DNA of 64,000 nt from Chrysaora quinquecirrha (GCA_014526335.1 JACTAT010000101.1:105300-169299), one strand, 5' to 3'; shown: positions 1-11,149, numbered from the stretch's first letter. The notes: generated by a model not told the origin, from the sequence alone. Program-made: numbers and translations.

Positions 1-585
1 TTGATTGACAGCTGTCATTGTTTTGGTGACCAGAGCTGCGCCATAAAGGCTGAATCGCAGACAGTCGCCGCATACGGAAATGCTCACACGAAATCGTAGA
101 TTGAAGATGAAAGAAGGGATCAGCGATAATAGCAGAGGTTCACAAATCTTTCTACGATTTAATTGAAACCAGGCTTTAGAAACGAAAAGCGAAAATTGAA
201 AATGACAGATAATATTAGTTTTTATTCCATTTTAGCTAAAAGACATGCATTCTGCGCTGGAACAAGAACGATCGAAAGTATCTTCTTTAAAATTGGAGTT
301 ATCAAAATACCAAGTAAGAAATTGAAAAGAAATTTGCTTTAGTTTTTATGTTGTTAAAGAAGTTATTTTTTGGTAGTAGATAATATTGCATCAAAAGAGA
401 TAGATAAGCTGATAGGTTAGCTCATCGATCATAGAGAAAGATTAGAGTTGGGCAAGGTAGTCTTATTTGTATGCCATCTCATTTTGAAGCTGAAATGGGA
501 ATGAAAATATGAACATTGAGGCTTAAATCAGATTTCCTGGCTCTCATACAAAAAGAAGGCATTTCATCTATCCCTGTCCCAAATC
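1..585. other. No gene seen
   Basis: I see no supported exon, RNA gene or repeat in this stretch. It is AT-rich intergenic sequence leading into the first SINE. Confidence 0.5.
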
Positions 586-735
586 GTCAAACGGGAGGAG
601 AGCCTTGGGCTGTATGACTTGGAGAGACGTCGTTCTTTCTCTGGTTATGCAATCCGGATTAAAATCCCATCTATGTTGCATGCCACTTGTTGAAAAATCT
701 ATCCTAGTGTTCGCCATTTATGACAAATAAATATA
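586..735 (+). repeat. tRNA-derived SINE (family A), internally deleted
   Basis: This copy shares its start (GTCAAACGGGAGGAGAGCC), its middle (TATGACTTGGAGAG) and its 3' part (ATGCCACTTGT then AAAATCTATCCTA) with copies at 780, 5908 and 10845. The stretch that holds the A-box in the other copies is missing. The B-box-like segment has decayed. Confidence 0.7.
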
Positions 736-779
736 AATATGTATGGGATGAAGAAGGCACAACATAGCCGAAACACGAT

Positions 780-930
780 GTCAAACGGGAGGGGAGCCTT
801 CGGCAGTATGACTTAGACAGTTATTCGGCGATTTCATTGAGCTCTATGGCTCAGTTGGAACGTCGTTGGCTCTCTGCTTATGCAGTCCAGTTTCGAATCT
901 CATCTGTTTTGGTACGCTACTTGTGGAATT
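780..930 (+). repeat. tRNA-derived SINE (family A)
   Basis: This copy contains an A-box-like TGGCTCAGTTGG and, about 40 bases on, a B-box-like GTTTCGAATCTC, the spacing of an internal RNA polymerase III promoter. The flanks match the other family A copies in this window, all in + orientation. It lies 45 bases downstream of the deleted copy at 586. Confidence 0.75.
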
Positions 931-1354
931 TAATATTGAATGCACTCTTAGCAAGATTTTCAATAAGATTAGTATTTCTTTTAGTGTTTTAAGAAGTAGG
1001 TCATCTGCAAGCCTGTTTTTTATGTATCGATTCCGTTTGTGAAGAGTCTTCTTTGATATTCATTTTCAGGGTGGTCCGGGAAGGACGAAAAAACATTCTT
1101 CATGTGAACAAGATGTTTAAGAGTTCTTAAAATGTAGTTTTACATTAAGTTGATATTGTTTTTCATGAGTAATTTTACATATATTTTTCTATTGAAGTTT
1201 CCGCTCATTATGTGATTTAATAATGTCCGTTTCGTTTCTGTTGAATTTTTGTGATTTTATTTTGCTAAATCTGTCTATGGTTATCTTGTGTTACAAATCA
1301 GTAAACAAAATTGTCAGCAACGTACTTATCAAGTAACAACAATATAGGCCTGGC
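931..1354. other. No gene seen
   Basis: AT-rich intergenic sequence between a SINE and a palindromic element. I see no supported feature. Confidence 0.45.
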
Positions 1355-1612
1355 TAAACTAGAAGACATGTCGCGCGCGACGTTGATGTCCCGTTGGTGT
1401 CTCCCGGTTTAGCCACCTCGGAAACTTTGTATCGTGCGACAAAATTTGTAGCAAGAGACACGCAAATGTTTCTGGGAGACAACAGAAACATTTCTTGTCT
1501 CTGCGACATGCAAATAACTAGGGGGACATGTTGCTCGCTTGTCACTCGCATATTTAGCCACCCAGGGAGACACGCCGAATACAGTGTCGCGCGTGACATG
1601 TCTCCTAGTTTA
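1355..1612. mobile_element. Palindromic MITE
   Basis: The ends are inverted repeats: TAAACTAGAAGACATGTC then CGCGCGAC on the left, and the complement with a few mismatches ending at 1612. Inside are further partly inverted copies of GAGACA-type motifs. At 258 bp with no coding capacity it is a non-autonomous foldback element. The open frames across it come from the palindrome. Confidence 0.7.
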
Positions 1613-2196
1613 GTACATATATAGCTTAATATAAATCATTAATATCTATGCCTAAAGCATTTGTGCCGTGTTCAAATGGATTATGCCCCTTGATACGGAT
1701 AATGAAAACAACAATTGTTCAAATTGTCATGTTAAATGAAGTGTATATACTTTTTCTATCTAATAAATCAATCAATTGTGAAATCACCTGGTCTGAATCT
1801 CCGCTTGGAATAATATCTCATACAGCGACGTTTTAATTACTTTTTCGAATCAACTGCAAGATCCTTGATTTTGTTTGCGACGATTTCCAGGTCATGGTTT
1901 CTCAGGTCATTCGCTTCGCAATAGATCAGTAGACTGTCTGATTTTCTGTTCGGCATTGGTATAGTAATAGCATGGTATCAGGATTCCATATCCTTGGTGG
2001 TTGCTCTATGGCTTCTAAACTCTTTTGATTCTTGTTTTTTTTTCATTCCTATTTTCGATGGAGTCTTCGAATAATTTTATGACTTGTATTCTCTCTTTTT
2101 TCCCTACTTTGTCACTCGCTCTGTCTCAAGTGACAGAGCATCTAAAGCAGGATCCTTAGATTTGATGTTTGCAACTAAGGGCTGTTTTTCCTCTCT
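1613..2196. other. No gene seen
   Basis: Intergenic, AT-rich. I see no splice-bounded exon on either strand and no repeat. Confidence 0.4.
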
Positions 2197-2210
2197 TTGA
2201 AATTTTCTGA

Positions 2211-2418
2211 TGTGCCAACGTGCCAAAGCTTTCTGCGTACCAAAATGGCTCTGTGCCATACTTTCTTAGGTGTCAACGCGGCAAAGCTTTGTACGTGCAA
2301 AAGTGCCTCTGTGCCATATTTGCTTATGCGCCACGTGCTAAAGCTTTCTATTATGTGCCATCATGCCTCCGTGCTATATTTTCTTGCATGTCAACGTGCC
2401 AAAGCTTTTTATGAGCTT
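2211..2418 (+). repeat. Minisatellite, unit about 60 bp, 3.5 copies
   Basis: The words GTGCCAAAGCTTTCT, CTGTGCCATA and TTTCTTATG recur about every 60 bases. The units have diverged, so the array is old. The open frame across it is the repeat being translated, not a gene. Confidence 0.8.
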
Positions 2419-2546
2419 ACGTGCAATATTTTTCGAAAACTAAAAGAGGTCCTTCTGTTTGGGTTAAGCATTACACAGTGGTCAAGCAGTTTTAAAATGC
2501 AAAGATTCCACAAGTTGTTTGGACTTGAAATTTCCAATAGAGGTCT

Positions 2547-2745
2547 CCGCAAAAGATGGCCGCCGCTTCTTTCAATCCCTTGTTTTTCTCAAGGTTTTTC
2601 GAAGGGAATTCTGGAAATAATTTCCTTACCTACAAATTCAACATCTGCAGCTATGTACAATACGTAACTAGGGAAATTATTCCCAGAATTTCTTTCGAAA
2701 ATCCTTAATGAAAACAGTAGGCAAAAACGGCGGCCATCTTTTGGG
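2547..2745. mobile_element. Short palindromic MITE
   Basis: Left end CCGCAAAAGATGGCCGCCGC is mirrored by GGCGGCCATCTTTTGG on the right, with imperfect inverted arms (GGAATTCTGGAAATAATTTCC against GGAAATTATTCCCAGAATTTC). Its terminal CCGCAAAAGATG motif also ends the element at 5138-5795. Confidence 0.7.
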
Positions 2746-3598
2746 GGGAGCGTCTATTGACGTGCTACTCTTGAAAAATTTTCAATATTGATTTTGCAGC
2801 AATATCTTAAAATATTTTTGCCTGTTTCTTATTACAAACGTATTGAGGTTTCTGGATTCTGGATTCGGAGACCTGGATTCTTTTTTGCGGCACATTAAAA
2901 AGCAGAGAGCTAATGCGAACTCAGTGTGTAGATCATTGGAGAGGACACATGGCCTAGAGAAGACGACAGTAACGCACGCTGCAACTAACAACGATTACGT
3001 ATAGCTCAAGCAACTGAAAGTATTGAACCTGTTCCTTCTCGAGGTAGCAGCTCCTTGAGGATAGGAAATAACATAATGGAAGGATCATTGTGCTCTCGCT
3101 CGCTTTAGAGGTTATATGAAAAACAAAGACGGAACGTTGCGGCAGAGCGTTATCGTGCCAATTCGATATGACGCTCCGAGACCTTGTTTATATTAAAATA
3201 AATCTGTAAAGCCGAGTTAGTATAATAGCATCATAAACTAGCATCGGTGTTCAGCGTGATAACGATGATATTAAGGGCGTGTTCTTCTGAACCAATTCTT
3301 TTTTCGGAATGTGTTTTTCGAAGCCATTCTTGTGTCTGTCATCAAAAGCAGAAGGTTTCGGGGGCTTTCGATAGATTCGGTTTGCAGTTCGAACAAGACT
3401 GCAATTTGACCAGTTGCCAGGAGACATTCCATGAATGGGTCTGGGGACGAGGCAAGCAAGAATTTTGGCGCGAAAGTTTTAAGGAATTCAAGAATTCGAT
3501 GGCGTTATGCTTATTCATGCATGGATTTATATTTACACTTTATGTCCTTAATCTTTGTTACATCCTGCTAAATACTTTGAATTATAGCTACTGTGATA
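2746..3598. other. No gene seen
   Basis: Downstream of the candidate small secreted gene (minus strand). Open frames are present on both strands, but none has convincing splice borders or a recognisable domain. Confidence 0.35.
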
Positions 3599-3868
3599 TT
3601 ATAATACAAAACGCGTTAATACAAGAACCAAACAAATATTTAATACTGTCAAATATGATTCAGAAATACCGTCAGCTCTGCTATTATACTCGAAAGATAT
3701 TTCGCCATCTGCTACTCCATCTTCAAATGTGAAAACTTCAGGAGATTCTTGTCGACTCGGCATAAGTTCTTCAATTGCCGCCGTTATATTCTTAACTCGC
3801 TTCATTTCCACATTAGTGACATAACAAAGGGTCAATATATTAACGATGATAAAAATCGTTACTTTCAT
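3599..3868 (-). CDS. Candidate small secreted protein or first exon of one
   Basis: This is an 89-residue frame starting MKVTIFIIVNILTLCYV, a good signal peptide. It continues with a polar, acidic segment containing an N-glycosylation sequon (NIT) and ends in a second hydrophobic stretch (YLTVLNICLVLVL). Read as one exon, the tail could be a membrane or GPI-type anchor. Alternatively a possible splice donor (GACG then GTATTT) inside the frame, near 3672, would end a first exon in phase 1 just before the hydrophobic tail. That is the phase used by the other secreted genes here. I do not recognise a family. No downstream exon was found. The coordinates are the unspliced reading. Confidence 0.4.
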   Translation of the reverse strand: MKVTIFIIVNILTLCYVTNVEMKRVKNITAAIEELMPSRQESPEVFTFEDGVADGEISFEYNSRADGISESYLTVLNICLVLVLTRFVL

Positions 3869-5137
3869 GTTGTCCTTTTGTTAATCAAGTAGAAACTCAA
3901 ATGTACTGGGTTGTTCCCTTAGGCCCTGTGATGTTCACTGTCTGCCTTCAGCGGTCTCATTCTCGGTTTTGTCGAAAACAAGTGAAGCACAACAAATTCG
4001 AATCTTTATCAAAACAGATATCTTCAATATAAGTATAAACCCGTTTGCTTGTCTCTTTCGCTTGGTCTTCTGAATGCTATCTTTGAAACCACTACATATT
4101 CTGAAGTTCAATGATGATATGGTTGAAATTATCGGTCCCGAATCGCAAAACTTTGCATAGTTAACTTGACAACTTTAAGTTTTAATCTCGGTTTAGTTGC
4201 ATTCAGAAAACACAGTCTGGTGGTTGCCTGCTTGCTCACTCATTCTTCACTGAACAACCGGCAGATTATTTTCCATTTATCCATGCGAGCTTCACAACCA
4301 CTTAATTCGCATTAGGTACCCATTAAACCCGTTTAAAGGCGCTGCCGCTTGAAAGCATTAAAGATATTTGAAAGATTTTGTCAAAAAACGCAGAGAAAAA
4401 CGCCCTCGAGGGCGCTTGACTTTGGTCATTCAAATTTGGATCCCATTAGACACAAAATGAGTTAACACGCGTTTAAATATGATAGGAAAAAGCGTGAAAT
4501 TTCGCCGCCTCTAGTGAACTAGAACTTTTTCTAGGCCTATTTTTATCGCCTTTTAACGCACTTTCTTAGTTCTTGCCATCAACTGGAAAGCACTACCTCA
4601 AACAATAGAAATTTCGAGCAAAGTCGAGCCATAAATTTGAAAGCATTTGAACTTTCCTCGACAACTTAGGCCCCATTTACACTATGCCGTTTCTAAGCGA
4701 AAACGGTACGAAACCATAACGGATTGGCCTTCCGTTTACTCTGAAACGTTTTCTTAACCGGAATGAAAGAAAACGATTTCGTGTGATTTGAAAACGGTAC
4801 GAATCGTTTCCGTGTATACGGGTGAAAACGGAATGATTTCGTTCCGGATCGAAAAGTAAGTGTGAAGTTTCATTGATTATTCTGGCGCCATATCAAGCGC
4901 CCTGTAAAAATTGTCTCGTTCCGAGAAAATACATGACACCTGGGTGTCAAAACGTTCACAACTTTTTACCCGACAAAAAGTGCGAGGGTTGTCGAGTGGA
5001 ATGCCTATGTCGACCTCGACACGATAGAACTAACGCCGACTAGTTGTAACTGCTAACATATGTCGACATGTCAACAAGTCACACGTATAGTTGATATTTG
5101 TTTTTGTAGATCACGGGCATGGGAGCGCTCAGGTCAA
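3869..5137. other. Intergenic, with a decayed element near 4665-4865
   Basis: No exon seen. Around 4670-4860 the phrases ACACTATGCCGTTT, GAAAACGGTACGAA and GAAAACGGAATGA recur in both orientations. This resembles a decayed non-autonomous DNA transposon; related wording (CACTATGCCGGTACGA) occurs at 33165. Confidence 0.4.
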
Positions 5138-5795
5138 CAGACGATTCCGCAAAAGATGTCGGCCGCTTATTTCACGCAATGCATAATAGGAATATGCCCC
5201 CTATAGGTACGCAAAGTTACAAAATCTGCGTCCGTTCGTCCGAAAGAATTTGATTTAGCCGACGGATACAAAAAAATTAGGCCGAAAAACTACAATAAAA
5301 GATATGACATTTTATTCAAAGTTTTTGAATAAAAAATTTGAATACTATTAAATGTTCAATTATCACGTGACAAAACCATCTCTTCGAAGTTATGTTTTAA
5401 ATTATTCTTTTTAATAAAATTTTTATAGCTGATGAGTTTGCTGAAGGAATAGGCCCAACAGTTGCAAGCCCAGGGCTGCCTAAAAAAATCAAGAAAATGA
5501 AGACAGATTCTCACAAAGTAGCTAGAAACTCACAAGTCACTGATGTTGAAAACGAAAAATAAACTTCTTTCAACATACAGACTAGCTATGTATAAAACTT
5601 TTAAAAGACTTCTCTGAGTGTGAAATTGCGATTTCTTTACGACGGTCAAAATTGTTCGCAGCTAAATCTGCCGGTCCGTCAGTAAAAACAGTCTATCGGA
5701 CGTAGATTTTGTCGCTATTCTTTGCTAGGGGGCATATTCCTATAAATGCATTGCGTGAAATAAGCGGCCACCATCTTTTGCGGAATCGTCTTTTG
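5138..5795. mobile_element. MITE with terminal inverted repeats of about 70 bp
   Basis: Left end GACGATTCCGCAAAAGATG then CGGCCGCTTATTTCACGC is mirrored at the right (GCGTGAAATAAGCGGCC then CATCTTTTGCGGAATCGTC). The 650-bp element has no coding capacity. The terminal motif is shared with the smaller element at 2547. Confidence 0.8.
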
Positions 5796-5907
5796 CGACT
5801 AACGGGAATCAGTGGGCAACTTGCCCAACCTTCTGAAGCTTTGCTCCGACTAGTTGCCGTCACCTGGAAACTAGTTGCCAAATGATGACTTTCTGGCCTT
5901 TGATCGA

Positions 5908-5992
5908 AACGTTGGTCATGCAGTCCAGGTTCGAATCCCATCTGATGTGGTATGCCACTTGTAGCAAAATCTATCCTACTCTTCGCCATTCA
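5908..5992 (+). repeat. tRNA-derived SINE (family A), 3' part
   Basis: This contains a near-consensus B-box, GGTTCGAATCCC, followed by the family tail GGTATGCCACTTGT and AAAATCTATCCTACTCTTCG. The A-box half is absent. Confidence 0.75.
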
Positions 5993-6475
5993 TGAAAAAT
6001 CAGGCTTCACGATAGCCGAAGAAATCTTTTTTGTATGTATTCCGTGAGTATTAACGATAGGACACATCATGAAAACAATTTAAAAATGAAGTGCAATGAA
6101 ATATTGTTTCTTTGAATAAGCAAGCTCTTAGCCTGAGTGCGGCCTAGCAACGATATAAAAAATATCAGCTAATTATTAAGAACAAAACCAATGATGACCT
6201 AAGACCATATTTATATTAAAATTACTATTAATAAATACATCTTTTTCAAACTGGTTTGCCCCATAGCCAGAGTCTGACCTAGCAGCTCCAGAAGAAGTTG
6301 CTTCGCCAGTGATTTGCATTTAATACAACACAAAGTTACACAAGTCTTCTTTCGGACTTGGTAATATGCGTGTCTATATCACAGAGCTTTTTTCCCGCTG
6401 GCGCCTTTTCAGACGGCGAGCTCGTTTTAAATGACGCATCATAGGCCTATATAATTTCAGGTCAAACAAGGTGTT

Positions 6476-6912
6476 TGGCCCGGGGGGTCACTCTTAAATA
6501 TTTGGGTAGTGGGATGTGCGGTCAGAATGGGTGACTGTTTCCCTTGGTTTTACCTGAGAATGGGTATGTGCTTTTTTTGTTTTTTTAAACCTGACAATGG
6601 GTGCGCTAACATGATTAGTATTTTTATATCACCTAATAAACAGAACAAATGGCAATACATGGCGCACTAGACGATTTTAAAACACATTTTTGGGACTTTG
6701 TGCTAAAATCGGGAACAAAATGCGGGCTTAATAACCATTTTAGGTGGTTTTTGTCGCAGTTTTAAAATTGGCGCAAAAATTTCAATTACCTATGGATGGG
6801 TTTACGTAAAATAATATTACCTGAGGATGAGTCTGCGAAAAATCCGCTGTCCACACACCCCTATCAAAACATGAAAGAGTGCGCCCCCCCCCCCTCCATC
6901 GGGCTGTTTTGA
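6476..6912. mobile_element. Foldback element with G-rich and C-rich ends
   Basis: Left end GGCCCGGGGGGTCACTC is mirrored by GAGTGCGCCCCCCCC and CATCGGGC on the right. Internal ATGGGTG / GATGGG motifs recur. It has no coding capacity. Confidence 0.6.
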
Positions 6913-7017
6913 TCCTGGTCAGTTTATCAAGAACGTCATGCAGTGAAATAAATAAAATATAGCTGCTTATAAAAACTACAAAAATTTTCCAAGATTTAAA
7001 TTGCTTACCGTAAGTTA

Positions 7018-7796
7018 TTATTCTTGATTTATGTTCTCAGCATTAAGGTCTTGTAAAGTATCATGTTCTTCAGTTGCGCTTTCGTCTTTAGGAAGTTCTC
7101 TTTTCTCCATATTATATTGTCCATACCTAGCTGATAAATTGTTTAAACCGTCTGATTTGACAACGTCATTCTCGTCTTCTTTTCCATTATTCTCTCCCTC
7201 GTCAAGTCGTTCATTGTCTGCTTCGTTTCTGGTCGGTCCATGCTCGATTCCTTCTTTTTTGTCTGATTTTTTGTCCACAACGACAGCGACTTTCTTCGAT
7301 GTGCTTCCATCTGAGCTTTTCTTCGTGTTTGTCTTTTGTTTATCTTCATCTGCCACATCATCGCTCGGTTCCGTTTCTTCGCTTATGCCTTTAGATGCAT
7401 CATCATCTTCACTTTGTATTGTTTTTGGAGCCTTGTAGTTACCGGCTGAGGCATCCTTGCTTTCGGTTGAATCTTTGTTTTCACCAACGTTTTTCTTCGA
7501 ATTGATCTTCTTTTTATCTTCATCTGACTCATCGTCGTTTGGTTCGGCTTCTTCACTTATGTTTTTAGAGGCATCATCATCTTCACTTGGTATTGTTTTC
7601 GCAGCATTATAGTTACCGACTGAGACTTCTTTTCTTTTGGTTGAATCTTTGTTTACTTTCGAAGTATCAGTCGCAGGCGTCTCAGTTCCCTGTGCATTCT
7701 TCTGTTGAGTGGCATTGTTAGCATCATTGGAATTACTCATTTTACCGAAGGAAACTGTAGTTTGGCCTTGGCTTTCGGGTTTTAAACTATTCGTAA
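7018..7796 (-). CDS. GOLM1/CASC4-like protein, exon 5: acidic C-terminal tail
   Basis: This is the last exon of a five-exon gene (12973-12578, 11149-11053, 9771-9681, 9322-9111, 7796-7018; phases 0, 1, 2, 1 agree at every junction, total 1575 nt, 524 residues). A pyrimidine-rich TTTCTTTTCTTTATCAG acceptor precedes it and it ends in TAA. It encodes about 259 residues, very rich in Asp, Glu, Lys and Ser. Two similar units of about 55 residues (each with GNYxAxKTI, then SEDDDASK, then EEEPxDD-type acid clusters) form an internal duplication. A disordered acidic lumenal tail is typical of GOLM1 and CASC4. The upstream Met in the same frame is intronic and was not used as a start. Confidence 0.75.
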
Positions 7797-8314
7797 CTGA
7801 TAAAGAAAAGAAAGAACGGGACATTTATTGAGCAATTGTTCTCATAAAATGCACTCTTTTTTATAAATAACTGATTTTCGCACTTCGCCCCAAAAAATGT
7901 TTCGCTACTTATTGACAAACGCCCAAAGAAATTGTTTATTCGTTGTTTACCTTCGTAAGCTTACACTGAGGGAACAGTTCATTTTCAAAGCGTTTTGATG
8001 TACTGTAACTATTAGTGAAGTAAATATTCCTAAGGTGAAATTATTGAGATATATAAGCATAGTGACTCACTTTAGGCGCTTTAAGCTAATTTTTTTAAAT
8101 TTTTAACCATTTATTCCTCCCAGGCAAATTGTTTGGTTCTTGAGTAAAATTTTGGATATTTTGGGGCCGATTGTTTGAATTTTGCATTGTTTATAAAAAA
8201 GAGTGTTAAGCAACTAATCGATAAGTACAAATCAATGTTGTGAAGAAGAATAAGAAACATAGCTAGGAAGCCTTTATGACAGCAACGGTATGAAAATCTT
8301 GCAATTTTACATGC

Positions 8315-8770
8315 TTGCAAGAAACAGCGGAAACATCTCTGGACAAACTTAACAGAGGGGGGCTTTGGTATTTCACAGGTTGCGGATTTGGCCGATTTCG
8401 CCCTCGGGTATTCGGGTTTTTAAAAAAAATTGTGCGGGTTTTTCGAGTCAAGTATATTTAACGGGCAGCAGGTTTTGCCATTTTTCTAGCTCGGGTTTCG
8501 GGTATTGCAGTAAAAATATGCGGGTTTTCGGGTTTTAAACCTCACATGTAAAATTCTTAAAACAGTTGTTGAAACTAAGGTCATCTGGGTTTTCTGATTT
8601 GTCCCAATTTCCTTCCGGGTTTTCGGGTTTTGATACCCCCCGAAGCCCCCCCCCCCCCTCTTAACAGCTATTTTCGTCTGGCGCCATTCACAGTATCTTT
8701 AAATGTCAGAAATAGAACACAACAATTTACTAATGTGAAATTTATACCCAGATGCGGATCCAAATGCACC
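8315..8770 (+). repeat. Dispersed repeat family C, interrupted copy
   Basis: The words AAGAAACAGCGGAAACAT, TTTTCGTCTG, TGTCAGAAATAGAAC and TTTATACCCAGATGCGGATC are shared in order with copies at 9379, 9890 and 43752. The hAT-like MITE at 8356 splits this copy. I cannot say whether the family is a SINE or the 3' end of a LINE. Confidence 0.6.
8356..8659. mobile_element. hAT-like MITE with a perfect 8-bp target duplication
   Basis: The element begins AGGGGGGCTTTGGTAT and ends ATACCCCCCGAAGC plus a C run and T. It is flanked on both sides by CTTAACAG (8348-8355 and 8660-8667). An 8-bp duplication is the hAT hallmark. Inside are many copies of CGGGTTTTCGGGT. It is inserted in an older dispersed repeat, in the last intron of the GOLM1-like gene. 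Confidence 0.85.
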
Positions 8771-8907
8771 GTCTTTGTTTTTTTTTACAAGAATCCTGCT
8801 AGAGTATACGTAAATGCCGTTCTTAGCAGAACCAGATGATGCTATGTATTTTCTGCTACGTGCGGCAAAGCTAAGCTGTCGTTTGTAACAATGTTAGCAC
8901 TGATATA

Positions 8908-9081
8908 CAGCATAATCCGGTTATAACGCACTTAAAGGGACCGTAGAATATGGTACCTTCAAAGCAAAGTACGTTATAAACAGGGTAGTTTATTTTGCTC
9001 TTTGGCTCAAGGGACAATTTTATTGGTACGCTGTATCCGACAGTCTGTCATAAGCGAGAACGTTATAACCAGACTATACTG
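8908..9081. mobile_element. pogo/Tc1-type MITE flanked by TA
   Basis: Ends CAGCATAATCCGGTTATAACG and CGTTATAACCAGACTATACTG are inverted repeats, with TA on both sides. Short CAG-starting ends with a TA target are typical of pogo/Tigger derivatives. It lies about 30 bases beyond the exon 4 donor of the GOLM1-like gene. Confidence 0.75.
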
Positions 9082-9110
9082 TATAAAAAAGGTTTCAAGA
9101 GAAAACAAAC

Positions 9111-9322
9111 CTTTGGGACCCGATTTGGCATTTGTTTTCTTCTTTGGTATTTGTTTTGTCTTATGCATTCTATTTTTTCTTTTCAATCCAGTTTCTTTCT
9201 GTTTTCCTTTGCTCTTCTTTGCTTCAGCATTGTTCTTTGGCTGTGAACTAGGATTCTCGTTAGAATTTTCACTTTTGGTTGAAAATTCTTTTTGTTTCCT
9301 ACTATCAGCAGTTAGCTTTTCA
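9111..9322 (-). CDS. GOLM1/CASC4-like protein, exon 4
   Basis: The acceptor is TTTCTCTTAG and the donor GTTTGT, with phase 2 in and phase 1 out. It encodes about 71 residues dominated by Lys, Asn, Ser and Gln (for example KLTADSRKQKEF and KNNAEAKKSKGKQK), a basic linker between the coiled coil and the acidic tail. The reading is open only in the phase dictated by exon 3. Confidence 0.75.
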
Positions 9323-9378
9323 CTAAGAGAAATAATACATGTTCAGTACAATGGTACGGTGGAGAAGTACAAAATTTT

Positions 9379-9490
9379 AAACATTGCAAGAAACAGCATA
9401 ATCATTTTGAGACGCTCTTTAAACTTTTTTTGTCTGACACTCCTCAGAGTACAAACGTTAAAAAACAGACCAAAACACTTGAAACAGCCC
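9379..9490 (+). repeat. Dispersed repeat family C, fragment
   Basis: Shares GCAAGAAACAGC, TTTTTGTCTGACACTCCT and ACAGACCAAAACA with the other family C copies. It is intronic in the GOLM1-like gene. Confidence 0.5.
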
Positions 9491-9680
9491 CATCCACTTA
9501 TACATGAAGGGCCCTATCTAGGCAATAACAAGCTGAATATGAGAGCAATCAGACTTTCTAGGCCATAATATTACTCGAAATTGCACTAAAGCTGGGATCC
9601 ACGGACTTGACTTTTTTCTATAGTAAAAAAGTATAATTTAAGTAAAGACAATGAAAAAGCCTTAAAATCTTTATACTAAC

Positions 9681-9771
9681 TTTGCTTCCTGCAGATTGAT
9701 TTTTTCTTTCTCTAGATCAGAAAATTTATTCTGCAGTGCAACATAATCATGTTTGGTGGTCTTCAGTTGAC
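9681..9771 (-). CDS. GOLM1/CASC4-like protein, exon 3 (coiled coil)
   Basis: The acceptor CTGTTTGCAG and donor GTTAGT border 91 nt, phase 1 in and 2 out. The product (QLKTTKHDYVALQNKF then SDLEKEKINLQ) is a heptad-rich coiled coil. It aligns by eye with the QLKxxxxxYxxLQ stretch of vertebrate GOLM1, the best single match supporting the family call. Confidence 0.75.
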
Positions 9772-9889
9772 CTGCAAACAGAATTTACTATGATTACAGG
9801 AAATTACAAGAAATGAATTTTTGTCATATGAGTAAAAACCCAACATTAAGAAACTCAGTTTTCGAGATTAGGCTTAAAATTGTGATAAA

Positions 9890-10030
9890 CAGGGGGAAAC
9901 ATTGCTGAAACATTTTTGGGCATACTTAAAAGCTTTTTCTGTCTGACACTCCTAAGGGTATGAATGCCAGAAACAAATCAAAACAATAAACCAAGGGGCA
10001 ATTTTTACTCAGATGCGGCTCACCAATCAG
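9890..10030 (+). repeat. Dispersed repeat family C
   Basis: Contains GATAAACAGGGGGAAACAT, AAAGCTTTTTCTGTCTGACA and ACTCAGATGCGGCTC in the same order as the copies at 8315 and 43752. Confidence 0.55.
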
Positions 10031-10388
10031 AAAAAAAGCTGAATTGGTATTGCATTTTAAACACCAATCAGCTTTAGGCGGAAAAAAACAATGAAAATTA
10101 ATTAAACTATGCCTGAAATCTTTCCCTGCTTATTGCAATTTTGAAGTTTTGTAAAATTTAAAAGCTATTAAGTTAGGCTTTTGCAGTTTCTAAGGAGTAA
10201 CAAAGAATAACAATACAAAACAGTGTCATTCATTTGGCTGCAGTTTCTTATAAGTCAGTTTCTTAGTAGCAGGTTTTTACTTTACTTCCTTTCGCAGTGA
10301 TTGCCAAAGTTCTGGACAAATCCAGAATTGGAAATAATATGTTTGAGAAATATAAAACAACTATGTAAGTGGTGATGATAAATGTATG

Positions 10389-10793
10389 GAGGCCCCCCAA
10401 GCGGTTCTGGGTGATGCGTTATTGGATCATTTTTAATGCGTGATTTCATGAAACAAGAAATTTTTTGCGCCTGAATGCCCTTTTATCCATCGAAAATTGT
10501 CAGCTAACTATATTTCTTTCATTCTCTCATATGATGAATTAATTAAGTCCCCTAAAATCTTAATTTTGTGTGTTCTCTGTTACAAACTCGTTGTGGAAAG
10601 AGTTTTCCAAAGCCAATCATTTAGATATACAGTATGAAGTTAAACATCATGAATATTGATCCTGTTCAAAATTTCGGGGAGCAACGACTGAAGATGTACG
10701 CACGTGAAAATGAAGTTTTATCGTGTGTGACTGGGTGAATTGTCGAAAATCTGCGCATGATCGCGTGATTTTGCACCCTCCTTGGGGGGCCTC
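10389..10793. mobile_element. MITE with GAGGCCCCCCAAG ends
   Basis: Left end GAGGCCCCCCAAG is mirrored by CTTGGGGGGCCTC at the right. About 405 bp, non-coding, in an intron of the GOLM1-like gene. Confidence 0.7.
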
Positions 10794-10844
10794 TATATAC
10801 ATAATATAGTCCTGACCTTAGCCAAACAAAGCTAAAATACAAAA

Positions 10845-11010
10845 AGTCAAATTGGAGGAGAGCCTTTGGCTGGATGACTTGGAGAGTTACTTGGTGATTT
10901 TCATTGAGCTCTATGGCTCAGTGGCAGCGTCAAATTGGCTCTCTGGTCATGCAGTCTAGGCTCAAATCACATCTATTCTGGTATGCCACCGGGGAAAAAT
11001 CAATGTAAAC
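10845..11010 (+). repeat. tRNA-derived SINE (family A)
   Basis: Carries TGGCTCAGTGGCAGCG (A-box-like) and a decayed B-box (GGCTCAAATCAC), with the family head (GGAGGAGAGCC) and GGTATGCCAC tail. It sits about 45 bases beyond the exon 2 donor of the GOLM1-like gene. Confidence 0.7.
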
Positions 11011-11052
11011 TGTAATATACTTAAAATACAGAAAGATAAGTCTCTAAATTAC

Positions 11053-11149
11053 TTTTGAGATGTTTTATCTTTGCCAAAACCACATCTGCCTGTGCAGCAT
11101 GATCCAGTGATTCCAACTGAACATCATTCAGAGCTTCCATCAAAAAACT
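11053..11149 (-). CDS. GOLM1/CASC4-like protein, exon 2
   Basis: The acceptor TTTATTTTTGCAG and donor GTAATT border 97 nt, phase 0 in and 1 out. It encodes SFLMEALNDVQLESLD and a further coiled-coil stretch ending KIKHLK. This joins the end of exon 1 in frame. Confidence 0.75.

Noticed and set aside
2197..2667. 156-codon + frame
   Set aside because: It runs through a 60-bp minisatellite and a palindromic MITE, with no domain or splice site.
7031..7438. 135-codon + frame rich in Ser and Phe
   Set aside because: Antisense of the acidic exon 5 of the GOLM1-like gene.
9002..9568. 188-codon + frame with hydrophobic stretches
   Set aside because: It is the antisense of exon 4 of the GOLM1-like gene; the hydrophobic character comes from reading Lys and Glu codons backwards.
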